Below the pieces are notes generated by a model. It ran no database searches and was not told where the DNA came from. It worked only from the letters and a program-made list of their open reading frames with translations. Below, one piece after another: positions 5,817 through 14,251 of a DNA stretch of 26,422 nucleotides. The stretch covers positions 1 through 26,422 of the forward strand of contig JBKDJY010000033.1 in NCBI GenBank assembly GCA_046345275.1, in the 5' to 3' direction. The stretch comes from UBA4416 sp046345275 (GTDB lineage Bacteria; Bacteroidota; Bacteroidia; B-17B0; Aurantibacillaceae). A program made the position numbers and the translations under genes. Each line of letters opens with the position of its first letter. Positions within the stretch are counted from its first letter, which is position 1.

Positions 5817-7943
5817 TTATTTATTATTTGTAATGAGAAGTTTAACTTTCTTAATTTCTTGTTTTTCTTCACAAGTGAGCAAATACAAGCCCTCTGAGAA
5901 GTCTGTGCAATTTAATAAATACTCAGATTGATTTATTTCTTTTGAAAAAAGAAGTTGACCAACAGCATTATATAATTTTATAATTTTATGGTCGTCGTTT
6001 TCAAATAAAAGATGAGCAAATTTTTCTACAGGATTTGGAAAAATGCGGATGTTACCCACTGCCTTATTTATTTTTATATTCGTATTGATAATGGGCAAAT
6101 ATTTCATGGCTTCAAATCCGCACAATTTGCCGTAACCCCATCTTGCATTGGGAACAGGTAAAGACACAAGCGCATCAGTAGTTGCATTTTTTATGATAGC
6201 ATCCTTAATTTGTTGATTGGTGGCAGTTGGATTTTTTTGTAAGTAAAGTGCTGCAAATCCTGCTACAATAGGACTTGCAGATGAGGTTCCACCAGAGGTA
6301 ATGTGTAAACCGCCCTTTGCCACTAATGTGGGTGCATTAGTAATTAAGTTAGGAAGTAGCGATAACACACATGGCGCTAATATTGTAGATCCACTGGCGG
6401 TTATATCTGGTTTTATTCTACCATCTCTGGTTGGCCCAGAACTACTACTGGCTGCGATTTCACCTCTATTATCTGTGATAGTTTGTAACGTATTATTTAC
6501 ATCCAAGTATGTTTTTCGGTTTGTATATGTACCAACAGTAATTACTTCATTGCTACACTGAAAGCCGCTTACAATGGTTTGTTTGGTGTCAGCAATTTTA
6601 TATTTTGTAATTTTTGGATACTGAGTGGCAGTTGGAAGTCCTCCTGTTGCAAATTCAAAATTCCAGGAGTCTATTCTTCCATAACCTGTATGCTCTATTC
6701 GCCATAAATAATTTAAACTATCAGCGCGTATACAATAGTTTAATTCGTATACGCCATCCGAATTGATGCTTGCAACACTTTCAATAATTCCAATTCTGCT
6801 TGTCCCTTTTTTAATGGTGTCTCTCTTAATAGCTCCAATAGCATAATTGTATGCTTTATACCCGATATTTCCTAAATCCGTGAATCCAGCATCTTTCCTA
6901 TTAACGCCTATTGTAGACTTGATGTTTTTTATTTGTGTGGAGTCAGTATATTCACTCACATAAATAATTGGGCTAGGAGAATATATCCAAGTAAAATTAG
7001 TGTCTAAGCCATTCAAATTGTAACCAACATGAAAAGGAATTGCGCCAGCGTTACCTGCAGAAGCTACCAAACATTTCCCAGGACCTTTTATCATTGCATC
7101 AATCATTTTTGATTCTAAATTTGTCCCATCATGACTTCCCATATAATCACCAACACTTGCATTAATGACAAGAGGTTTATTTAAAAGAGTTGCTTTTGAA
7201 ACAATGTAATTAACCGCATCTGCAATCACAAAACCATTTCTGTAAAAATCTAAAGCAACTACAATCAAATCAGCTTTAGGAGCAACGCCAGCATGGATAT
7301 TGGCGGCTAAGCCATTACCCGCGGCAATTCCACTTACCGCAGTGCCATGGCCAAAACTTGCGGTAGGATTATGAGTACAAATGCCTAAATCAATTTCTGA
7401 GTTTGTCCACTCTTGTCCATACCCAAAATTAGCAGGCGTATTAAATGCGGGAGCTTTGGTCATATCCCATAAAAATTTCACACGCGATTTTCCATTTGAA
7501 TCTTTGAAATCAGGATGGGAAAAATCAATCCCCGTATCAATAATTCCAACGATAATATTTGACCCGTCATAACTTTGGTTTAAAGGTGCTAGTCCTGATT
7601 TAATGGCGTTGATGCAGTTATTTACGTCACTGGTATCATCCATTGGCTTTAAACGGTTTTTAGCATATTCAATTCTTAATACATTATCTTGTTTGCCGAG
7701 TTTTTTTATATTTTCCAAACTGGTTGTTAAAGAATAGATGTTTCCTATGCGGTAATTTTCTTTATAAACATCAAACTTGTTTTTTAGTAAATCATGGTTT
7801 GGCTTTAATAAAACCAACACATTTACTAATTTTGAAGCTGGTTGCGTTTCAATTTCTCTGATTAAATCTGCATTAAAAACAGTTTGTGAATTTATCTTGA
7901 AACAAAAAAGTAGCAGAAAAAAAATGACAAAACAATTTTTCAT
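5817..7943 (-). CDS. Secreted S8 (subtilisin-like) serine peptidase with T9SS sorting domain
   Basis: A 708-residue extracellular protease precursor. Signal peptide at 1-20; a probable I9-like propeptide at about 35-100. The peptidase domain has the catalytic triad D136 (IIDTGID), H199 (FGHGTAVSG) and S554 (SGGTSSASP), with oxyanion-hole N298 (SAGNAG). The N298-S554 distance of 256 residues is far longer than in ordinary subtilisins; residues about 305-455 form an inserted, beta-rich segment. The C-terminus (about 632-708; IRIFPNPVEKFAHLLF, then IIKLYNAVGQLLFS and FSEGLYLLTC) is a type A T9SS sorting domain, so the enzyme should cross the outer membrane by T9SS and be released or attached to the surface. 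Start choice: the ATG at 7943 opens the signal peptide. It is divergent from the next secreted-protein gene. Confidence 0.93.
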   Translation of the reverse strand: MKNCFVIFFLLLFCFKINSQTVFNADLIREIETQPASKLVNVLVLLKPNHDLLKNKFDVYKENYRIGNIYSLTTSLENIKKLGKQDNVLRIEYAKNRLKPMDDTSDVNNCINAIKSGLAPLNQSYDGSNIIVGIIDTGIDFSHPDFKDSNGKSRVKFLWDMTKAPAFNTPANFGYGQEWTNSEIDLGICTHNPTASFGHGTAVSGIAAGNGLAANIHAGVAPKADLIVVALDFYRNGFVIADAVNYIVSKATLLNKPLVINASVGDYMGSHDGTNLESKMIDAMIKGPGKCLVASAGNAGAIPFHVGYNLNGLDTNFTWIYSPSPIIYVSEYTDSTQIKNIKSTIGVNRKDAGFTDLGNIGYKAYNYAIGAIKRDTIKKGTSRIGIIESVASINSDGVYELNYCIRADSLNYLWRIEHTGYGRIDSWNFEFATGGLPTATQYPKITKYKIADTKQTIVSGFQCSNEVITVGTYTNRKTYLDVNNTLQTITDNRGEIAASSSSGPTRDGRIKPDITASGSTILAPCVLSLLPNLITNAPTLVAKGGLHITSGGTSSASPIVAGFAALYLQKNPTATNQQIKDAIIKNATTDALVSLPVPNARWGYGKLCGFEAMKYLPIINTNIKINKAVGNIRIFPNPVEKFAHLLFENDDHKIIKLYNAVGQLLFSKEINQSEYLLNCTDFSEGLYLLTCEEKQEIKKVKLLITNNK

Positions 7944-7994
7944 AAGCTTATATTTTACAAGAAGTAAGTTATAATTTTTTTAGATATTTACCCA
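7944..7994. promoter_or_regulatory. Short divergent intergenic region
   Basis: Only 51 bases separate the start codons of the S8 peptidase (minus) and the 214-aa secreted protein (plus), so promoters for both must overlap here or lie inside the opposite gene. TATATTTT at about 7951-7958 is one mismatch from the TAnnTTTG box for the plus strand. No confident -33 element is seen. Confidence 0.3.
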
Positions 7995-8639
7995 ATGTTA
8001 AAAACGCTTTTATATTCTTATATATACCTTCTCTCTTTTAACGCATTATCTCAAGATTCGGTAATGTACACCAGAGATTTCAGGTTGTATGAAGGAATTT
8101 ACATTAATTACCAAGATTTTAGGTATAATTGGCCAATCGGTAAAGATAAAATTTCAACCAAAATCCCGAAAGATCAGCTTGACTTTTTTACTAAAATTGT
8201 AGATTCAGATGTGATAGAATATAAGGAAAGAGATGGTTCTACACAAAAAATTAGCCCCATCAATATTTGGGGCTATTGCCAAAACAATATCATCTTTATA
8301 AAAAAAGATAGAAAATTTTTTAAAATACCAGTATTTGGAGCTATCAGCAATTTTATTGCAACCGTTGAGGTAATAAATTATTCGATGGGAATAGATCCTT
8401 ATATGAATGTTCCAGTAAATAACATGCCAAGGAAAACAACTGAAATCAGACAGTTTTTGTTTAATTTTTATTCGGGAGAAATAACCGAATTTAGCGTCGA
8501 AAAAGTTGAAGAATATTTAAAACAAGACGATATATTGTTTAAAGAATTTACTGTTTTGAAAAATAAAAAGAAAAAAGAATTAGCTTTTAAATATATTCGT
8601 TTATACAACGAAAAACATCCTATTTATTTTCCAAAATAA
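7995..8639 (+). CDS. Hypothetical secreted protein
   Basis: A 214-residue protein with a signal peptide (LLYSYIYLLSFNALSQ, cleavage after about residue 19-20) and no family I recognise. The mature part starts with MYTRDFRLYEGIYINYQDF, a 'foregrounded' YEG.Y..Y.DF pattern seen in several uncharacterised Bacteroidota secreted proteins. It has a beta-rich centre (NNIIFIKKDRKFFKIPVFG) and a basic, helical C-terminus (KNKKKKELAFKYIRLYNEKHP). There is no sorting domain and no lipobox, so it is probably periplasmic. A decayed partial copy lies at 10799-10970, beyond the neighbouring T9SS cargo gene, showing that the gene was duplicated locally. Confidence 0.65.
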   Translation: MLKTLLYSYIYLLSFNALSQDSVMYTRDFRLYEGIYINYQDFRYNWPIGKDKISTKIPKDQLDFFTKIVDSDVIEYKERDGSTQKISPINIWGYCQNNIIFIKKDRKFFKIPVFGAISNFIATVEVINYSMGIDPYMNVPVNNMPRKTTEIRQFLFNFYSGEITEFSVEKVEEYLKQDDILFKEFTVLKNKKKKELAFKYIRLYNEKHPIYFPK

Positions 8640-8674
8640 TAATCGCCCCACTCGTCCTCTTTTGAGCGAAGCGT

Positions 8675-8701
8675 AAACGAAGGTGTTTTAGAAGTGCGTT
8701 T
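8675..8701. repeat. Dispersed intergenic repeat, copy B
   Basis: AAACGAAGGTGTTTTAGAAG followed by TGCGTTT resembles the stretch at 399-425. The preceding CTCGTCCTC (about 8651-8659) is the reverse complement of GAGGACGAG at 586-594 beside the palindrome near the left edge. It lies in the convergent gap between the 214-aa gene and the T9SS cargo gene. I read it as a relic of the same intergenic element. Confidence 0.4.
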
Positions 8702-8769
8702 TTACCGAACATAAATATCATTTAAAATTGATATAAATTTAAAAGAGAAAAGAAATTTATATATTTATT

Positions 8770-10539
8770 TTATTCTTTTATCAATTTTCTTATAACAACA
8801 ATTTCGTTTAATGTGAACTGAATGAAATATAATCCAGAGGCAAGTTCAGGAAGTTGGATTTCTTTTTGCGTTCCTTCCATTTTATCTGAATAAACAAGTA
8901 AGCCCAAGGAATTCATAACTTTTATTTGAATGGGATTTGTATTGGCATTAATACGTTCACAAGAAATAATCAATTTGTCGCGAAATGGATTAGGATAAAC
9001 ATTACTAATTATATTTTTACTATTTTCCTGCACATTAATTGGATAATACACATAGTTTAATTGTTGACAGGTTGAATCAACTCCACAACTATTTTTTACT
9101 TTTAAGCAAACTGTATACGTGCCATTAGGTATGCCAATATAATTTTTATATTTGGTAGTAGAATCTATTCCAGATGTGCCGCTAATGGTCCAATACCATT
9201 TATCTGCCCAACTTGAATCGTCTTGCATTATGCCCATTGGGTTAGCCGCGAAACTAGCTGTGGGTGGTATACAAATACAAGCATCGTTCATTACTTCCGA
9301 AGTATTTAAAATATTTGCATTTTGAATAGTTGTTATATTGTTGAATAACGAATCAACTGCACCTGTATAATCAGCTAAATTAGCATTTAATGAGGTGGTA
9401 GAGGTAGTAATCTTTATTGGAGAGTTATGACATCCACTTTCGCCTAAGCTATCCGTTTTGATTAGATAAATATCAGAGTTTCCTACTGAAAAGCTATTTG
9501 TATAACCAGCAATAATAAATCCTTTGTCTTTAGTTTGTTTAATAGATTTAGCTCCCTCATTCTTTAATCCTCCGATTTGTTTTGCCCATATAAAACCGCC
9601 AAGCGAATCTAATGAAATTAATAGTGCTTGTGTTTCATATCCTAATTGAGATGTGTTATATTCTGCAGCAATCACAACGCCTTTATTGGCAGCAGGTATA
9701 GCATCAGAAATAGAATAATTATATAACTTATTAGATGTTCCAATAAATTTGGCACTTGTTACATTTTTGTTGACGGATAATATACCCAAGCTACCACTTA
9801 CATTTAATCCAATCTGTAAATCATTTCCGTTTTCATAAATGTGACCACAGTCAAATCCAGGATTAACGCTTGGACTAGTGATAATTTTACTCCACATCAA
9901 ATTCATAGTTTTACTAAAGCGAGAAATTATGATATTTTGAGATGCTGAACTAGAACAGTAATAGGTTACAAAACTCGAATCACTTTTAAGTTGTAATACA
10001 TCCTTGAAGTAACTTGATATAGGTAGTGTTCTTGATCTAATAATGTCACCAGAAGCATTAAATCTTATCAAGGTACTTTTGGACCCAGAATATTGTAAGC
10101 CAACAGCAATATAATCTCCTTCAAGTGTTTGTTTAATACTGGTGATGGATGATAATGCCTCATGCATTTTAGACCATTCAACGTTGCCTAATGCATCTGT
10201 TTTAATAACAATTGAATAATTAGAATTTGAATAGTTAATAGTGCCCGAAAAAATAAAGCCATTATCCATAGTTTGAGAGATTGTTCCCAAGGTGCTAGGC
10301 CAAAAAGTTTCAATTGCTATTTTTTTTGACCATTGTTTGATGCCTAACGAATCTGTTTTCAAAAGGTAGGCTCCCAAGCCATTCATAACACCTAACACGG
10401 CATAGCCTTTATCACTGGTTTGTATTACATCTGTTGAATAATCTTTGCCAGACGTGCCAAATGTTTTTTGAAAGGTTTGTGCTTCGATATCTATCGCTAT
10501 AAATAGAAGGATAATCTGGTAAAAAAAAATCTTTTTCAT
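8770..10539 (-). CDS. T9SS-secreted repeat (propeller-like) protein with PKD-like and sorting domains
   Basis: A 589-residue surface or secreted protein. Signal peptide 1-20. Residues about 22-370 hold degenerate repeats of the form 'D.GY...G......YLIKTDSLG...W.K' (clear at 40-72, 90-123, 134-160 and 335-366), typical of Bacteroidota delta-60/propeller-like cargo proteins. A PKD-like segment follows at about 425-495, containing the pattern GTYTVCLKVKNSCG. Residues about 510-589 (NVYPNPFRDKLIIS, VMNSLGLLVYS, LASGLYFIQF) are a type A T9SS sorting domain. No enzymatic motif is visible, so a binding or adhesive role is the best guess. It separates the 214-aa secreted gene from that gene's decayed copy. 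Confidence 0.85.
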   Translation of the reverse strand: MKKIFFYQIILLFIAIDIEAQTFQKTFGTSGKDYSTDVIQTSDKGYAVLGVMNGLGAYLLKTDSLGIKQWSKKIAIETFWPSTLGTISQTMDNGFIFSGTINYSNSNYSIVIKTDALGNVEWSKMHEALSSITSIKQTLEGDYIAVGLQYSGSKSTLIRFNASGDIIRSRTLPISSYFKDVLQLKSDSSFVTYYCSSSASQNIIISRFSKTMNLMWSKIITSPSVNPGFDCGHIYENGNDLQIGLNVSGSLGILSVNKNVTSAKFIGTSNKLYNYSISDAIPAANKGVVIAAEYNTSQLGYETQALLISLDSLGGFIWAKQIGGLKNEGAKSIKQTKDKGFIIAGYTNSFSVGNSDIYLIKTDSLGESGCHNSPIKITTSTTSLNANLADYTGAVDSLFNNITTIQNANILNTSEVMNDACICIPPTASFAANPMGIMQDDSSWADKWYWTISGTSGIDSTTKYKNYIGIPNGTYTVCLKVKNSCGVDSTCQQLNYVYYPINVQENSKNIISNVYPNPFRDKLIISCERINANTNPIQIKVMNSLGLLVYSDKMEGTQKEIQLPELASGLYFIQFTLNEIVVIRKLIKE

Positions 10540-10798
10540 TTGTGTTTTGTTATGTGGTTTTTAAATGGCTTTTCAAGTAACTATACTTCTCCGAAAGTAC
10601 AAAATATTATTGTCGAAACGATACGTGATAATTTCGCTTCTAAATTGTCGCCAACGAATTTGAAATGTAAACTAAAAAAGAGTGAACTTTGTTGTCGAAA
10701 TTTAGTTATTCGGTTCTCGTCAACCACTTTGCTATAACTAATGGCTAAGTACTACATAGCCGCTTAAAAACGTTTACAAGCCACTAAAATGGCCTTTC
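10540..10798. other. Gene-free stretch upstream of the T9SS cargo gene
   Basis: This AT-rich stretch should hold the promoter of the minus-strand gene starting at 10539, but no exact TAnnTTTG box is visible. A weak 5-bp stem, GGCTA/TAGCC, lies at 10743-10761. A 65-codon plus-strand frame at 10540-10737 shows no protein-like features, and I do not count it as a gene. Confidence 0.4.
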
Positions 10799-10970
10799 TA
10801 TCAATCTAATAAAAATTTAAAATACCAGATTATGGCGTCATCAGTAATTTTACTAAACAATTGAGGTAAAAAATTATTCATTAGGAATTGATCCTTATTA
10901 AAAAGTTCCTAAGAATTTATTCGATTGTACAACGAAAAACATCCTATTTATTTTCCAAAATAATAATCGC
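10799..10970 (+). pseudogene. Decayed partial copy of the 214-aa secreted-protein gene
   Basis: Two blocks match the gene at 7995-8639 in the same order and orientation. Block one, about 10799-10899, aligns with about 8286-8406 with many substitutions and small indels; shared strings include AAAATACCAG, TCAG.AATTTTA, TTGAGGTAA and GATCCTTAT. Block two, 10929-10970, is identical over 42 bases to 8605-8646, running through the stop codon and seven bases beyond. Roughly 180 bases between the blocks are missing, and the reading frame is broken. It is therefore a duplicated copy that has been truncated and internally deleted. Confidence 0.8.
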
Positions 10971-11021
10971 TAATAAACGATAAACTTAAAAATTTTTATT
11001 TCGACCCAAAAGGATTTTAAA

Positions 11022-12275
11022 CTATTCGAGTTTGGTTAAATCTAGTTTTTCTAATTTGGGATTGAGTTTGCGAATTCCTAATACAACCATTATGGTGGCT
11101 GCTCCCCCAAATATAATGGACGGCACTAGGCCTAACAAACGAGCAGTAACTCCACTTTCAAATGCGCCAATTTCGTTGCTGCTACCAATAAAAATATTAT
11201 TAACTGCTGATACCCTGCCTCGCATTTCATCTGGCGTAGAAAGCTGCAAAATGCTATGACGGATAACCACGCTAATATTATCAAAAGCACCTGTTAATAA
11301 AAGCATTGCAAAAGCCAACCAATAATTGGTGCACAAGGCAAATAAAATTGTAAAAACTCCAAACGCAGAAACTGAAATCAATAAATTAACGCCAGCTTTT
11401 TTTCCAGGAGGTTTAATAAATAAATATAAAGCCATTAAAACGGCTCCAAATGCCGGTGCCGTTCGGAGTAATCCATATGACTCAGGACCAAGGTGTAAAA
11501 TTTTATCAGTAAATGAGGGAATCAATGCTACTGCGCCACCAAACAATACGGCAAATAAATCAAGAGAAAGAACACTCAGTATTAATTTATTTTTAAAAAC
11601 AAATTTAATTCCAGCACTGATGCTTTCTTTAAATGTTTCCGTTTTATTTTTTACTGGTATCGGCCTGGAAGCAATCAAAGTATAAAAAAAGATTGCTAAT
11701 AAAAACAACACGCAATTCGTTCCATAACACCAATTTGCATGAAAAGAATTACTGTAGCCGTATAAAATACCTGCTAATACTGGACCTAAAATAGCGCCTA
11801 AATGCCAAGCCGTTGTATTCCAAGTAGTGGATTGTGTGTAAAACTTTCGAGGGATAATTTGACTCATAAATGGCGTAATACTTACTGCCAAAAAAGAGCG
11901 AGTGATACCAAATAAAAAAACTACGACAAATAAAGGACCAGTACCAAAGGCTAATAAACCTTGAAATAAAGAGGTGCTATAAGCAAACAAAAATACGGAG
12001 CCGATGAACAAAGCCACGCAACCCATTAATAAAATTCGTTTTCTACTCACAATGTCCGCGACATGACCTGAAAAAAAAGAGGTAACGATAAAAGGTAATG
12101 CTTCTGTAAGGCCTAGTAATCCTTGCGTAAGAACATCGTCAGTAAATTCATAATAAATTTGCAAACAGATTGTGCTCATTTGCATTTGCAATGCAATCGT
12201 TAAAAAAAAACGACCAAAAACAAACCATCTAAATTCTTTATGCTTAAAAATTTGAATAGAAGATTTAAAATCCAT
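11022..12275 (-). CDS. MFS transporter (MFS_3 / EntS-like exporter family)
   Basis: An integral membrane protein with about 12 hydrophobic helices. The frame runs back to 12350, but the ATG at 12275 (MDFKSSIQIFKHKEFRWF) is the better start: it gives the usual short N-terminus before helix 1 (about 417 residues) and avoids overlap with the divergent radC start. Family marks include GHVADIVSRKRIL between helices 2 and 3, a long central loop (SRPIPVKNKTETFKESISAGIKFV split by the family's typical 'F.S...G..FV..N' pattern), and DEMRGRVSAVNNIFIGSSNEIGAFESG late in the protein. Relatives include the enterobactin exporter EntS and macrolide-efflux-like proteins; the substrate here is unknown. Drug or siderophore export is possible. 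It is divergent from radC. Confidence 0.85.
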   Translation of the reverse strand: MDFKSSIQIFKHKEFRWFVFGRFFLTIALQMQMSTICLQIYYEFTDDVLTQGLLGLTEALPFIVTSFFSGHVADIVSRKRILLMGCVALFIGSVFLFAYSTSLFQGLLAFGTGPLFVVVFLFGITRSFLAVSITPFMSQIIPRKFYTQSTTWNTTAWHLGAILGPVLAGILYGYSNSFHANWCYGTNCVLFLLAIFFYTLIASRPIPVKNKTETFKESISAGIKFVFKNKLILSVLSLDLFAVLFGGAVALIPSFTDKILHLGPESYGLLRTAPAFGAVLMALYLFIKPPGKKAGVNLLISVSAFGVFTILFALCTNYWLAFAMLLLTGAFDNISVVIRHSILQLSTPDEMRGRVSAVNNIFIGSSNEIGAFESGVTARLLGLVPSIIFGGAATIMVVLGIRKLNPKLEKLDLTKLE

Positions 12276-12280
12276 GCATA

Positions 12281-12307
12281 CAAAAGTATTATTTAAATAT
12301 TTATCAA
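12281..12307 (-). promoter_or_regulatory. Putative promoter of the MFS gene
   Basis: On the minus strand TACTTTTG (12288-12281) matches TAnnTTTG exactly, and a TTTG/TTG lies upstream (12308-12305) with a 16-base spacer, one base shorter than the usual 17-23. The box ends only five bases before the ATG at 12275, implying a nearly leaderless mRNA if that start is used. Confidence 0.38.
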
Positions 12308-12338
12308 AAAGAATTACTTTTAAAGGATTAGAAAATAA

Positions 12339-13040
12339 TTGGAAAATCAATTACATAAACATTTGAGCTTAAAGACCTGGGCTGAAGACGATCGGCCACG
12401 CGAAAAACTTATTAATAAAGGAAGGCATACTTTGTCGGACGCTGAACTATTAGCCATTTTATTATCCTCTGGCAACAGAGAAGAAACGGCAGTTCAGCTT
12501 GCACAACGAATTTTAAATACAAATCGAAATTCAATTAATCAATTGGCAAAATTACAATTGAATGATTTGAAAAAATTTAAAGGCGTTGGTGAAGCAAAAG
12601 CAGTAACCATTTTAGCAGCATTAGAAATAGGAAGAAGAAGGAACGATAAAGTTGAGGATGAAAAAATAAAAATTAATAATTCTCAGCAAGCGTATTTTAT
12701 TTTGAAACCGAAGTTAGAAGATTTACCCCATGAAGAATTTTGGGTAATCTATTTAAGCAGAAATAATAGTGTTTTAAAAACAGAATGTATTAGCAGGGGA
12801 GGCATTAGTGGAACATTGGTAGATCCTAGATTGGTTATAAAACCTGCCATTGAGTGTTTAGCAAGTTCAATTATTTTAGCTCACAACCACCCTTCAGGTA
12901 ATTTAAAGCCAAGTCAAGAAGACATCCGTTTAACTAAAAAGATTAAAGAAATTACCATTCACCTTGATATGGTGATTCAAGACCACTTAATTATTGGGGA
13001 TCAAAAATACCTTAGCTTTGCTGATGAAGGATTATTATAA
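12339..13040 (+). CDS. radC: RadC-family (JAB1/MPN metalloprotease-fold) protein
   Basis: A 233-residue protein with the standard RadC layout: an N-terminal UPF0758 region (DDRPREKLINKGRHTLSDAE), a helix-hairpin-helix at about 79-96 (KFKGVGEAKAVTILAALE) and a C-terminal JAMM domain. The JAMM site is complete: E132/E133, H182 and H184 in AHNHPSG, and D195. No in-frame ATG precedes the conserved region; a stop (TAA 12336-12338) directly precedes TTG 12339, so TTG is the likely start, with AAAGGA about 11 bases upstream. Despite the name, a DNA-repair role is doubtful; the biochemical function is unknown. Its stop codon abuts the start of the next gene, suggesting co-transcription. Confidence 0.92.
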   Translation: MENQLHKHLSLKTWAEDDRPREKLINKGRHTLSDAELLAILLSSGNREETAVQLAQRILNTNRNSINQLAKLQLNDLKKFKGVGEAKAVTILAALEIGRRRNDKVEDEKIKINNSQQAYFILKPKLEDLPHEEFWVIYLSRNNSVLKTECISRGGISGTLVDPRLVIKPAIECLASSIILAHNHPSGNLKPSQEDIRLTKKIKEITIHLDMVIQDHLIIGDQKYLSFADEGLL

Positions 13041-14195
13041 ATGAAGATAAAAATTATTACAATCATCGGTGCTCGACCACAAATTATTAAAGCTGCTGCT
13101 TTAAGTCGCGCCATAAAAAAACAATTTTCTGAATTAATTACTGAAATTATTATTCATACTGGACAGCATTATGATGATAACATGAGTAAAATATTTTTTG
13201 ATGAGTTAAACATTCCTCAACCAAATTATCAATTAAATGTAGGAAGTGGGAATCACGGCTCCCAAACAGCAAAAATGATTGAGCGAATTGAAGAAATTTT
13301 ATTAAAGGAAAAACCACATGCAGTTGTGTTGTATGGTGACACAAACTCTACCTTGGCTGGAGCCATTGCGGCCAGCAAAATTCATATTGATGTGGTGCAC
13401 ATTGAAGCTGGCTTGCGTTCTTTCAATAAAAAAATGCCTGAAGAAATAAATAGAATTATGTGTGATCATGTGTCAACTCTTTTATTTGCGCCTACTCAAA
13501 CTGGTTATCAAAATTTGATAAATGAAGGGTTTAATCCAAACTCAATTGCGCCTTATCACGCAGATAATCCAAAAATTTATCATTGTGGAGACGTGATGTA
13601 CGATAACAGTTTGCACTTTTTAGAATTTACCAATAAAAATGAAAGTATATTAATCAATCATCAATTAGAAAAAAATAATTTCATTTTAGCAACCATTCAT
13701 CGCAATAACAATACCGACGAGCCAGACAGATTAAGTGCTATTTTTAGTGCATTACATCAACTAACTGAAAAAAACAACATCGACGTTGTGCTTCCATTAC
13801 ATCCGCGAACAAAACAATTACTTCAAACCAATTTAAGTTCAGATCTATATCAAAAAATCAAATTAAACAAACGCATTAAAATCATCCAGCCAGTTTCTTA
13901 TCTTGACATGATTGTACTTGAAAGTAATTGTAGTCTTATAACGACTGACAGTGGCGGTTTACAGAAAGAAGCTTTCTATTTTAAAAAACCTTGTATTGTT
14001 TTTAGAAAAGAAACGGAGTGGATAGAAATTGTAAAATGTGGTGCAGCCATTCTTGTTGATGCAGATGAAAATTTAATTTTGAAAGCTTTTGAAACATTTG
14101 CGTTAAACAAAAAAATTAATTATCCAGAATTATTTGGTAATGGCAAGGCTTCAGAATTTATTTGTGAAGAGATTGTTAAAAATATGCGAGTGTAA
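13041..14195 (+). CDS. wecB: UDP-N-acetylglucosamine 2-epimerase, non-hydrolysing
   Basis: A cytosolic 384-residue enzyme that interconverts UDP-GlcNAc and UDP-ManNAc to supply ManNAc-type sugars for surface polysaccharide. The fold is GT-B-like: GARPQIIKAA at the N-terminus, THTGQHYD-like HTGQHYD (39-45), YGDTNS with D100, HIEAGLRSF with E122, MPEEINR with E135, TIHRNNNTD with H220, and the UDP-binding TDSGGLQKEA at 302-311. These correspond to the E. coli catalytic residues D95, E117, E131 and H213. Length fits the family. The ATG follows the radC stop with no gap. No other polysaccharide gene is nearby. Confidence 0.93.
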   Translation: MKIKIITIIGARPQIIKAAALSRAIKKQFSELITEIIIHTGQHYDDNMSKIFFDELNIPQPNYQLNVGSGNHGSQTAKMIERIEEILLKEKPHAVVLYGDTNSTLAGAIAASKIHIDVVHIEAGLRSFNKKMPEEINRIMCDHVSTLLFAPTQTGYQNLINEGFNPNSIAPYHADNPKIYHCGDVMYDNSLHFLEFTNKNESILINHQLEKNNFILATIHRNNNTDEPDRLSAIFSALHQLTEKNNIDVVLPLHPRTKQLLQTNLSSDLYQKIKLNKRIKIIQPVSYLDMIVLESNCSLITTDSGGLQKEAFYFKKPCIVFRKETEWIEIVKCGAAILVDADENLILKAFETFALNKKINYPELFGNGKASEFICEEIVKNMRV

Positions 14196-14222
14196 TTATA
14201 GACAAATCAGAATCGAACAATG

Positions 14223-14230
14223 TAAATTTG
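14223..14230 (+). promoter_or_regulatory. Putative -7 box (TAAATTTG) before the 107-aa gene
   Basis: TAAATTTG is an exact fit to TAnnTTTG and ends 21 bases before ATG 14252. If used, transcription would begin after the ATG at 14228, favouring 14246 or 14252 as the translation start. No -33 element is evident. Confidence 0.35.
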
Positions 14231-14251
14231 ATCTATGATATCATAATGATT

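Noticed and set aside
10540..10737. 65-codon plus-strand frame upstream of the T9SS cargo gene
   Set aside because: No signal peptide, domain or conserved pattern; it occupies the region expected to hold the cargo gene's promoter.
12276..12350. Upstream extension of the MFS gene to ATG 12350
   Set aside because: It would add 25 residues not typical of the family, overlap the radC start and span the candidate promoter.
14228..14251. Upstream start ATG 14228 for the small basic protein
   Set aside because: A TAnnTTTG box at 14223-14230 overlaps that codon, so the message would start after it; ATG 14252 is preferred, although 14246 remains possible.
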